Source of the DNA: SZUA-430 sp965227535
GTDB taxonomy: Bacteria > Pseudomonadota > Alphaproteobacteria > Micropepsales > Micropepsaceae
DNA length: 64,000 nt
Direction: 5' to 3'
NCBI GenBank assembly: GCA_965227535.1
Contig: OZ245761.1
Location: 930,001 to 994,000, forward strand
The position numbers and the translations under genes were made by a program. This document shows, in pieces, positions 48,039-55,024 of this stretch. The notes beneath the pieces are model-generated. The model was not told the DNA's origin and did not search any database. It saw nothing but the letters and a program-made list of their open reading frames with translations. Numbering within the stretch: position 1 is the first letter of the stretch; each line of letters starts with the position of its first letter.

Positions 48039-48725
48039 GTGAAACGCGAAACCCTTAAAGCCGTCACCGAAGCCCGCGCCAAAGGCCAAAGCCTGGTCCT
48101 CGCCACGCGCCTCGACACCGGCGAAGAACGCCTGATCACGCCGACGACGGCCGCCAAAGACCCACTCGCACAAGCAGCCCTAAAAGCCGCGCAACGCGAC
48201 CAAAGCACGTCAGCCGACATCGATGGCAACACCTGGTTCTTCAACGTCTTCAACCCGTCCCCGAAACTCTACATCGTCGGCGCCGTCCACATCGCACAAC
48301 CGCTAAGCCAAATCGCAGCGCAAACCGCCTTCGACGTCACCGTCATCGACCCGCGCACGGCCTTCGCCTCCAGCGAACGCTTCCCGAACCTCCACCTCAT
48401 CACCGCTTGGCCCGACGAAGCACTCGCTGACCTGCCGCTCGACAGACGCACCGCCGTGGTCACGCTGACCCACGACCCGAAACTCGACGACCCAGCCCTC
48501 ATCGCTGCACTAAAATCGGAAGCCTTCTACATCGGCGCACTCGGCTCCAAGAAAACACACGCCGCCCGCGCCGCACGTCTGAAGGCCGCAGGTTTCGACG
48601 AGGCCGCCTTCGCGCGCATCCGCGGCCCCGTCGGCCTCGACATCGGCGCCGTCTCGCCGGCCGAGATCGCCGTCTCGATCATGGCCCAAATCATCGAAAC
48701 CCTGCGCGGCCCCAAATCCGCATGA
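48039..48725 (+). CDS. XdhC/CoxF-type protein, C-terminal Rossmann domain
   Basis: 228 residues from a GTG at 48039. The N-terminal part is a degenerate XdhC domain; the Rossmann domain starts PKLYIVGAVHIAQPLSQIA near residue 81 and continues with VTLTHDPKLDDPALIAAL and YIGALGSKKTHAAR, then GPVGLDIGAVSPAEIAVSI. It would cooperate with the 107-residue protein as a two-piece XdhC. Its stop overlaps the next ATG by 4 bp (ATGA). Confidence 0.9.
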   Translation: MKRETLKAVTEARAKGQSLVLATRLDTGEERLITPTTAAKDPLAQAALKAAQRDQSTSADIDGNTWFFNVFNPSPKLYIVGAVHIAQPLSQIAAQTAFDVTVIDPRTAFASSERFPNLHLITAWPDEALADLPLDRRTAVVTLTHDPKLDDPALIAALKSEAFYIGALGSKKTHAARAARLKAAGFDEAAFARIRGPVGLDIGAVSPAEIAVSIMAQIIETLRGPKSA

Positions 48726-50320
48726 AGTTCGGCCGCATCCCCATCGCAGAAGCCGAAGGCGCCATCCTCGCGCACGGCGCAGCGACGTTCCGCAAAGGCC
48801 GCACCCTCACCGCCGCCGATATCGAAGCCCTGCGCGCCGCCAACGTCGAAACGGTGATGATCGCGCGCCTGGAACCGGGCGACGTCCCCGAAGACGAAGC
48901 CGCCGCCCGCATCGGCAAAGCCGCCGCCGGAAAACACACAACACTCTCAGCCGCCCACACTGGCCGCACCAACATCTACGCCAACGCCCGCGGCCTCCTC
49001 CTCGTCGACACCGCCCGCGTCAACGCCGTCAACGCCATCGACGAAAGCATCACCGTCGCCACCCTCGCCGCCTACGACATCGTAGAACCGCGCCAGATGC
49101 TGGCCACGATCAAAATCATCCCCTTCGCTGCCCCCGAAGTCGCCGTGAAACGAGCGGAGGGAAGCGCGTTCATTAGTGTCGCACCGTTCACGCCCAAAAA
49201 CGTCGCGCTGATCTCCACGACGTTGTCCGGCATGAAGACGTCGCTTCTCGACAAGAACCGCGCCGTGCTCACCGCGCGCGTCGAAGCACTGGGCAGCAGC
49301 GTTGTATCCGAAACGCGATGCGCTCACGACGCCGACGCCATCGCTAAAGCCATCGCCGACGCGACGTCGGTGAAACCCGACATGATCCTCATCTTCGGCG
49401 CATCGGCGACAACCGACCGCCAAGACGCCGTCCCCGCAGGTCTCGTGCAAGCGGGCGGCGCGATCGATCACTTCGGCATGCCGGTCGACCCCGGCAACCT
49501 CCTCCTGCTCGGCCGCCTGAACGGCACGCCGGTTGTGGGCCTGCCCGGTTGCGCGCGCTCGCCAAAGATCAACGGCTTCGACTTCGTGCTGCAACGTCTC
49601 TGCGCGGACGTCGAGGTCGCGCGCACCGACATCACCGCGATGGGCGTCGGCGGCCTGCTGAAAGAAATTCCAACTCGCCCCCAACCGCGCGACGCCACCA
49701 CACCAAAGGTCCAACGCGCACCGGCGATTGCAGCGATCGTCCTCGCCGCCGGCCGCTCGACCCGCATGGGTGCCGACAACAAGCTGCTGATGAACCTGCA
49801 CGGCACGCCGATGGTCGCGCGCACCGTCGCCACCATCACCGCGAGCCCGGCAAAGCCGATCATCGTCGTCACCGGCCACGAAGCGCACGCCATCCAAGTC
49901 GCGCTCAAAGCCCAACCGGTCACCTTCGCGCTCAACCCGCGTTTCGCCGAAGGCATGTCGACGTCGCTGAAGGCAGGCCTCGCCGCCCTGCCGGCCGACA
50001 TCGACGGCGTGCTGATATGCCTTGCCGACATGCCCGCCGTCACGACCAACGACATTAGCAAACTCATCGCCGCCTTCAACCCGACCGAGGGCCGCGCCAT
50101 CATCGTGCCCACCCACCAAGGCAAGCGCGGCAACCCCGTCCTCTTCGCGCAAGGCTTCATCGACGAGATGCGCGATGCGCAAGGCGACGCAGGCGCACGC
50201 GCCGTGCTTTCCGCCCACGCCGATGCCGTGTATGAGGTCGAGATGCAAGACGCCGGCATCCTCGCCGACGCCGACACACCAGCCGCCTTCGCCGCCATCG
50301 AGGCCCAATTCAAATCATGA
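48722..50320 (+). CDS. fused molybdopterin-binding (MoeA-like) and MocA-type cytidylyltransferase
   Basis: 532 residues in two parts. The N-terminal ~330 residues resemble a molybdopterin-binding domain: SGMKTSLLDKNRAVLTAR and ILIFGASATTDRQDAVPAGL, then GLPGCARSPKINGFD. The C-terminal ~200 residues are a MobA/MocA-like NTP transferase, AAIVLAAGRSTRMGADNKLL near 341, with LICLADMPAVT carrying the metal Asp. MocA adds CMP to molybdopterin, giving the dinucleotide form used by CoxL. The fusion is known as a two-domain MocA-like protein. It overlaps both neighbours by 4 bp. Confidence 0.9.
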   Translation: MKFGRIPIAEAEGAILAHGAATFRKGRTLTAADIEALRAANVETVMIARLEPGDVPEDEAAARIGKAAAGKHTTLSAAHTGRTNIYANARGLLLVDTARVNAVNAIDESITVATLAAYDIVEPRQMLATIKIIPFAAPEVAVKRAEGSAFISVAPFTPKNVALISTTLSGMKTSLLDKNRAVLTARVEALGSSVVSETRCAHDADAIAKAIADATSVKPDMILIFGASATTDRQDAVPAGLVQAGGAIDHFGMPVDPGNLLLLGRLNGTPVVGLPGCARSPKINGFDFVLQRLCADVEVARTDITAMGVGGLLKEIPTRPQPRDATTPKVQRAPAIAAIVLAAGRSTRMGADNKLLMNLHGTPMVARTVATITASPAKPIIVVTGHEAHAIQVALKAQPVTFALNPRFAEGMSTSLKAGLAALPADIDGVLICLADMPAVTTNDISKLIAAFNPTEGRAIIVPTHQGKRGNPVLFAQGFIDEMRDAQGDAGARAVLSAHADAVYEVEMQDAGILADADTPAAFAAIEAQFKS

Positions 50321-50763
50321 GCGACGATCTCTACGCCAAAGAACTCCTACGCTGGGCCGCCGACGCCAGCCGCGCCGGCCATCTGCCGGACCCCAAGCGC
50401 GCCGCGACGGTGAACAACGCCATGTGCGGCGACAAGGTCACGATGGAATTCGCCGTCGACCCGACGCACGAAATCTACGACTGCCGCCACGACACAAAAG
50501 CCTGCGTCCTCACGCAAGCCTCAGCCTCGATACTCGCCGCGCATGCGTCCGGCGAATCCGCCGACTCGCTCGCGATCCTGAAGGCGAAGGTCACGAAGAT
50601 GCTGAAAGAAGGCGCCGACGCCCCGCCCGGAAAATGGTCCGCCTACGGAATATTCGCCCCCGTCCGCGACCACAAAAGCCGCCACACCTGCGTCCTGCTC
50701 CCCCTCGAAGCGGCGGAGAAGGCCTTGTCTGGGAGCGCGGGCGTCCCGCCCGCTCTTAGCTGA
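50317..50763 (+). CDS. IscU/SufU-like iron-sulfur scaffold of the cox locus
   Basis: 148 residues; ATG overlaps the previous TGA (ATGA). The three scaffold cysteines are present: NAMCGDKVTM near residue 36, the KACVLTQASASIL helix motif, and HTCVLLPLEA near 128. An Asp next to Cys1 is kept. The last ~12 residues (GSAGVPPALS) come from the palindrome at 50724-50828 and not from the family, so the natural end is near residue 137. Position at the end of the cofactor genes suggests dedicated assembly for CoxS clusters, which is inference. Confidence 0.85.
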   Translation: MSDDLYAKELLRWAADASRAGHLPDPKRAATVNNAMCGDKVTMEFAVDPTHEIYDCRHDTKACVLTQASASILAAHASGESADSLAILKAKVTKMLKEGADAPPGKWSAYGIFAPVRDHKSRHTCVLLPLEAAEKALSGSAGVPPALS

Positions 50764-50828
50764 CTCGTCACGGCGCAGTCGCTTGAGACTCTGAAAGAGC
50801 GGGCGGGACGCCCGCGCTCCCAGACAAG
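50724..50828. repeat. 34-bp inverted repeat spanning two convergent gene ends
   Basis: Arms at 50724-50757 and 50795-50828 are perfect reverse complements (core GAGCGCGGGCGTCCCGCCCG). Read in either direction they encode S-G-S-A-G-V-P-P-A-L, the tail of the IscU-like protein on one strand and of the alpha/beta hydrolase on the other. The same family recurs at 51639-51749. Confidence 0.95.
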
Positions 50829-51634
50829 TAAACCCGATCGATGAACGCGCGCGCGGTGTTAAAACCGCCGTTGTCAAAGATTTCGGTGTGCCCGATACCT
50901 TCCGGCCAAAACCCTTCCTTCGGCTGATTGGCCGCCTCGAACAACCGCCTCCCGAACGACTGCGGGATCGCATAGTCATTGTCGCCATGCATAATCAGGA
51001 TCGGCGCACTGATCTTCGCAATACGCGCCAATGAGTCATACCGATCGTTCATCAGCCAATAGACCGGCACGATCGGAAAGCGAAACGCCGCGACGTCCGC
51101 GGTCGACGTATAGGGCGACTCCAACACCACAAGCGCGACCTTCCGCTCGGCCGCCATCTTTGTCGCAACGCCGGTCCCCAATGACTCGCCGTAGAGCGCA
51201 ATCTGATTGTCCCCCACGCCCTGCGTATTCAGCCAATCCAGCGCCGCGCGCGCATCAAGATAAAGCCCATCCTCCGTCGGCGCACCGTCGCTGCCCGAGT
51301 AGCCGCGATAGGCGAGCAAGAACACGCCCATCCCTGCGTCCTTGAAATGCGCCAGCCGATAACGCTGACTGCGCAACGACCCGCCGTTGCCGTGAAAAAT
51401 GACAACCGTCGGCCGCCCCTCAGGCGCCGGCCAATACCACCCATAAACCTTGAGCCCATCGGAGGTCTTAAGCTCAACCTCCTGCACGCCGGCGAGCATC
51501 TCATAGAACGACGGCTGCACATGCCGGATCTGCTCCGGGAAATACATCATGTCGCGCTGATAGACGTACATCAGCCCGACGATAGCGACGTACACCAACA
51601 AAACGCCGATCAAAGCTCTCTGAATCAACCGCAT
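50768..51634 (-). CDS. alpha/beta hydrolase, membrane-anchored (BEM46/YfhR-like)
   Basis: 288 residues. One N-terminal membrane helix (about 6-23) with YQRDMMYFPEQ just after it is typical of the BEM46/YfhR group. The nucleophile elbow is GESLGTGVA (Ser near residue 149), the acid in MHGDNDYAIP and the base in GIGHTEIFD. The oxyanion segment is FHGNGGS. The final ~18 residues beyond FIDRVYLSG derive from the repeat at 50724-50828. Substrate unknown. Confidence 0.88.
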   Translation of the reverse strand: MRLIQRALIGVLLVYVAIVGLMYVYQRDMMYFPEQIRHVQPSFYEMLAGVQEVELKTSDGLKVYGWYWPAPEGRPTVVIFHGNGGSLRSQRYRLAHFKDAGMGVFLLAYRGYSGSDGAPTEDGLYLDARAALDWLNTQGVGDNQIALYGESLGTGVATKMAAERKVALVVLESPYTSTADVAAFRFPIVPVYWLMNDRYDSLARIAKISAPILIMHGDNDYAIPQSFGRRLFEAANQPKEGFWPEGIGHTEIFDNGGFNTARAFIDRVYLSGSAGVPPALSESQATAP

Positions 51635-51638
51635 GGCT

Positions 51639-51749
51639 CTAGCCCTGGGGGCGCGGGCGTCCCGCCCGCTCTTGCTGCGTCTACGTCCACCTGAGCGCGC
51701 AAGGCAAAGCTCGAAAGAGCGGGCGGGACGCCCGCGCCCCCAGGGCTAG
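51639..51749. repeat. second copy of the GCGGGCGTCCCGCCCGC palindrome
   Basis: 35-bp perfect inverted arms at 51639-51673 and 51715-51749 flank 41 bp. The core is shared with the copy at 50724-50828, but the outer bases differ (CTAGCCCTGG in place of CTTGTCTGGGA). It fills nearly the whole gap between two minus-strand genes; arm 2 includes the stop codon of the GH13 gene. Confidence 0.95.
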
Positions 51750-53338
51750 CGCTTACCGATCCACGCCGAGCGCGACGATAGAGTCAGCGTGTCGCCGTGG
51801 CGCGCCACATCTCCAACGCCGAGCAACGGCTGAACCGGCCCGCTCAGGGCGAATGATGCATCGGATTTCGATAAATTGAAGACACAAACGATGTGATCAC
51901 CGCCATGTGTTCGCTCGAACGCCAACACCTGGTCGGTGGCGGCCAGCACCCGCATGTCGCCCAAGACCAAAGCCGGATGCGCTTTGCGCAAACCGACCAA
52001 AGTCCGGGCAGACCACAGGACCGAGCCCTTGTCCTGCTCCTGCTTGTTCGCCGCCAAGGCGGCATGCGCAGGCGCCATCGGCAGCCACGGCTCGCCGTAG
52101 GAGAAGCCCAAATTCGGCTTGCCCGCGACCCACGGCATCGGCGTCCGGCACGGATCGCGCCCCTTCGAGTAGGGGAAGTAGAGTTCGCCGACGGGATCGC
52201 GGATTTGCTGCCGCTCGATCGGCCCGTCCGGCAGCCCAAGCTCCTCGCCCTGATAGAGCAGCACCGTCCCCTTCAGGGTCATCAGCAACGTTAGCGCCAA
52301 CTTCGCCAGCGCCGGATCGGCGTCCATCGTGCGTCCGTAGCGCGTGACGGTGCGCGGCACATCGTGGTTCGAGAACGTCACGCACGGCCACAGGCCTTCG
52401 ATCTCGCCAAGGAACGCGTAGTGCTTCGCGAACACCTCCGGCTTGAACGTGCGGTCTTCGAGGAAGGTGAACGTATAGCCCGTGTGCAGCCCATGCTTCG
52501 CGCCGGCGAAGTGGCCGAGCAATCCGGGCTCTTCCGAAAACTCGCCGAACACGAAGCGGTTGTCGTACGCATCAACGACCGCACGGATTTGATCCAGCAC
52601 GGAACGGTTCTCAGGCAAATTGCTGTCGCGAATACGTCGCTGCAAATTCGGCGCGTGCGCCCAGTGATGCGCCGTGCGCTCCGCCATCGGCACCGCGGGA
52701 TTGTCACGCAGCTCGGCGTCATGAAGAAAACTGTTCGCGACGTCGAGACGAAACCCGTCGACGCCGCGATCGAGCCAAAACTTCAGCACATCAAGCGCCG
52801 CAGCCAACGCTTGCGGATTGTGCAGATTGACCTTCGGCTGCTGTTTCAAGAATTTGTGGAAGTAATACTGCCGCCGCAGCGGATGATACGACCACGCCGG
52901 CCCGCCAAAGACCGACAGCCAATTGTTCGGCGGCGTGCCATCCTCCCGCGGATCGGCCCACACATACCAATCGGACTTTGCGTTATCGCGCGACTTCAGC
53001 GACTCCAGAAACCAGGCATGCTGATCGCTGGTATGGCTCAGCACCTCGTCGAGGATGACCTTCATCCCGCGCCGATGCGCTTCCGCGATCAGCTTCTCGA
53101 ACCCCGCCATCGTGCCCAACGTCGGCTCGACGCCGTTGAAGTCGGCGACGTCATAACCGAAATCGCGATTGGGCGAGGGATGGATCGGCGACAACCAAAT
53201 CGCATCCACGCCAAGCGACGCGATGTAATCGAGCTTCGACTCGATCCCCTTCAGATCGCCGACGCCGTCACCATCGCTGTCGCAAAACGACCGCGGATAA
53301 ATCTGATAAACAACCGCGCCCTGCCACCACGGCGTCAT
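51746..53338 (-). CDS. GH13 alpha-glucosidase
   Basis: 530 residues from the ATG at 53338 (MTPWWQGAVVYQIYPRSF); a GTG three codons earlier is possible and neither has a good ribosome-binding site. GH13 regions: I DEVLSHTSDQHAW, II GFRLDVANSF with the nucleophile Asp, III FGEFSEEP with the acid/base Glu, IV FSNHDVPRT with the third Asp. The short loop after region II and LYQGEELGLPD fit oligo-1,6-glucosidase or alpha-glucosidase (exo-acting, small oligosaccharides). No signal peptide, so it acts in the cytoplasm. No sugar transporter or regulator is adjacent. Confidence 0.93.
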   Translation of the reverse strand: MTPWWQGAVVYQIYPRSFCDSDGDGVGDLKGIESKLDYIASLGVDAIWLSPIHPSPNRDFGYDVADFNGVEPTLGTMAGFEKLIAEAHRRGMKVILDEVLSHTSDQHAWFLESLKSRDNAKSDWYVWADPREDGTPPNNWLSVFGGPAWSYHPLRRQYYFHKFLKQQPKVNLHNPQALAAALDVLKFWLDRGVDGFRLDVANSFLHDAELRDNPAVPMAERTAHHWAHAPNLQRRIRDSNLPENRSVLDQIRAVVDAYDNRFVFGEFSEEPGLLGHFAGAKHGLHTGYTFTFLEDRTFKPEVFAKHYAFLGEIEGLWPCVTFSNHDVPRTVTRYGRTMDADPALAKLALTLLMTLKGTVLLYQGEELGLPDGPIERQQIRDPVGELYFPYSKGRDPCRTPMPWVAGKPNLGFSYGEPWLPMAPAHAALAANKQEQDKGSVLWSARTLVGLRKAHPALVLGDMRVLAATDQVLAFERTHGGDHIVCVFNLSKSDASFALSGPVQPLLGVGDVARHGDTLTLSSRSAWIGKR

Positions 53339-53386
53339 GGCAAGCACTCACGAGATGAACCCCACCCACGAGCCTCAACAATGCGG

Positions 53387-53536
53387 ACTACCGCCCCCTC
53401 TGCGGGGCGGTCGATACGGCTAGCGCAGCGACGCCGGATCGGGTGGGGGGACTCCGGCGGCTCCGAGTCCCCCCACCCGATCCTTCTCGCCCTCCCGGGC
53501 TCGAACGATCGACCGCCCCGCAGAGGGGGCGGTAGT
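53387..53536. repeat. compound palindrome between the GH13 and clpP genes
   Basis: Nested inverted repeats. Outer 29-bp arms at 53387-53415 and 53508-53536 are perfect (core CCGCCCCCTCTGCGGGGCGG). Inner 19-bp arms at 53436-53454 and 53465-53483 (GGATCGGGTGGGGGGACTC) are also perfect. The outer arm itself contains a partial self-complement (CCGCCCC/GGGGCGG). The element occupies most of the 239-bp gap, with no gene in it. Confidence 0.93.
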
Positions 53537-53577
53537 TTGTGGTGTCGAGGCCGCGCCATTCCGATAGGCGACAGCAA

Positions 53578-54180
53578 CTACAGCCGGTCGATACGCTCAA
53601 TCACGCGCGAGACAAGCCCGTAAGCCTTCGCCTCATCCGGCCCCATCCAGAAGTTCCGGTCGGTGTCGTTCTCGACCTTCGAGAGCGGCTGCCCGGTTTC
53701 TTCCGCGATCGTTTTGTTGATCCGGCCGTGCATCTTGAGAATCTCTTCCGCCTCAATCTCGATGTCCGAGGCCGTGCCGCGCATCCCGCCCAGCGGCTGG
53801 TGGATCATGAAGCGCGTGTTCGGCAGACAGAACCGGTTCGCCTTATCCGCGCCGAGATAGATATGCACGCCTGCCGAGGCGACCCACCCCGTGCCGATCA
53901 TCTTCACTTGCGGGCGCAGCGCCTTGATCATGTCGTGGATCGTATCGCCCGATTCCACATGCCCGCCCGGTGAGTGGATGACGACCTTGATGTCTTTGTT
54001 CGGGTCTTCCGCCGACAGCGCCAGCAGGTTCGCCGTCACCCGCTCGGCCATCTTCATGTCGACTTCGCCGAAGATCAGCACGGTGCGCGACTTGAACAGC
54101 GCCTGCGGAATGGCCATGAACGGCGCCGGTTCCGGGGTTTTCGGGGCTTCTTCTGCGTCCAAGCGAAAGCGCGGAGCCAT
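53578..54180 (-). CDS. clpP: ClpP-family serine protease
   Basis: 200 residues. The catalytic Ser is in GTGWVASAGVHIYLGA near residue 102, the His in RFMIHQPLGGMRG near 127, and the Asp in VENDTDRNFWM. It is a ClpP of the divergent type common as a second copy in alphaproteobacteria: it has a Pro-rich N-terminal extension (about 1-24) and lacks the usual propeptide and the ClpX gene next door. Partner ATPase is unknown. Full-length. Confidence 0.9.
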   Translation of the reverse strand: MAPRFRLDAEEAPKTPEPAPFMAIPQALFKSRTVLIFGEVDMKMAERVTANLLALSAEDPNKDIKVVIHSPGGHVESGDTIHDMIKALRPQVKMIGTGWVASAGVHIYLGADKANRFCLPNTRFMIHQPLGGMRGTASDIEIEAEEILKMHGRINKTIAEETGQPLSKVENDTDRNFWMGPDEAKAYGLVSRVIERIDRL

Positions 54181-54251
54181 GGCCTTTTGTTCCTTGCAAT
54201 GGGGGATTCGAAGGCCGGTTTAGCACCCCGCCCGGACCCACGCCAAGCCTG

Positions 54252-54992
54252 TCAATTTACCCCAACAACCTTAGCCAAAGTCGGGCCAATTTCGGCGTTC
54301 ACGACAAGGTCAGCCAGGTGATCCAGCTCCGTCGGATCACGATTCAGAATCACGAGCTTCGCGCCATGCTTCTTCGCCGCAATCGGCAACCCGGCAGCCG
54401 GATAGACGACCAGCGACGATCCGATCGCGAGAAACAGATCGCACTCCAGCGCCGCCTCCGCCGCACGCGCCATCTCAAGCTCCGGCATCGCCTGCCCGAA
54501 TGAGATGGTCGCCGACTTCACGATCCCGCCGCACTTCACGCAGACCGGCGGCTCCTTCGTCGCGCGAAACGCCGGTTCGATGTCGTCGAACTCATGCCGC
54601 GTCTCGCACTCGAGACACTTCGCGTAGGTCGCATTCCCATGCACCTCGATCACCCTCGATGCCGGCACGCCCGACGCCTGATGCAAACCATCGATGTTCT
54701 GCGTGATCACATGGCTGACCCTGCCGGCATCGACCAGCCGAGCAATCGCGCGATGCCCCGCATTCGGAGTCGCCGCCTTCAGCGTCGGCCGACCGTCGAA
54801 CAGCCGCGTCCACGCCTCAACCCGCGCCTCGCGCGAGCGCACGAACTCGTCGAAATAGATGACGCGGTTCTTGCTCCAAATCCCGCCCGGACTGCGGAAA
54901 TCAGGAATCCCGGACTCGGTCGAAATCCCCGCGCCGGTAAACACCACCGCAAAGCGCGATCGGTCCAGCACCGCCTTCAATTGATCAAGCAT
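54252..54992 (-). CDS. cobB: sirtuin NAD-dependent protein deacylase
   Basis: 246 residues from the ATG at 54992 (MLDQLKAVLDRSRF); no good ribosome-binding site, and the open frame upstream is within the serine hydrolase gene. Sirtuin motifs: VVFTGAGISTESGIPDFR near residue 15, the catalytic TQNIDGLHQASG and VIEVHGN, and a zinc-binding set C-x-x-C ... C-x-x-C (KCLECETR, VCVKCGG). The C-terminal GSSLVVYPAAGLP and VILNRDPTELD close the NAD site. It removes acyl groups from lysine. It lies 32 bp downstream of the serine hydrolase gene. Confidence 0.92.
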   Translation of the reverse strand: MLDQLKAVLDRSRFAVVFTGAGISTESGIPDFRSPGGIWSKNRVIYFDEFVRSREARVEAWTRLFDGRPTLKAATPNAGHRAIARLVDAGRVSHVITQNIDGLHQASGVPASRVIEVHGNATYAKCLECETRHEFDDIEPAFRATKEPPVCVKCGGIVKSATISFGQAMPELEMARAAEAALECDLFLAIGSSLVVYPAAGLPIAAKKHGAKLVILNRDPTELDHLADLVVNAEIGPTLAKVVGVN

Positions 54993-55024
54993 CACCGCAG
55001 GATTACACGCCGAGCACCGTTCGA

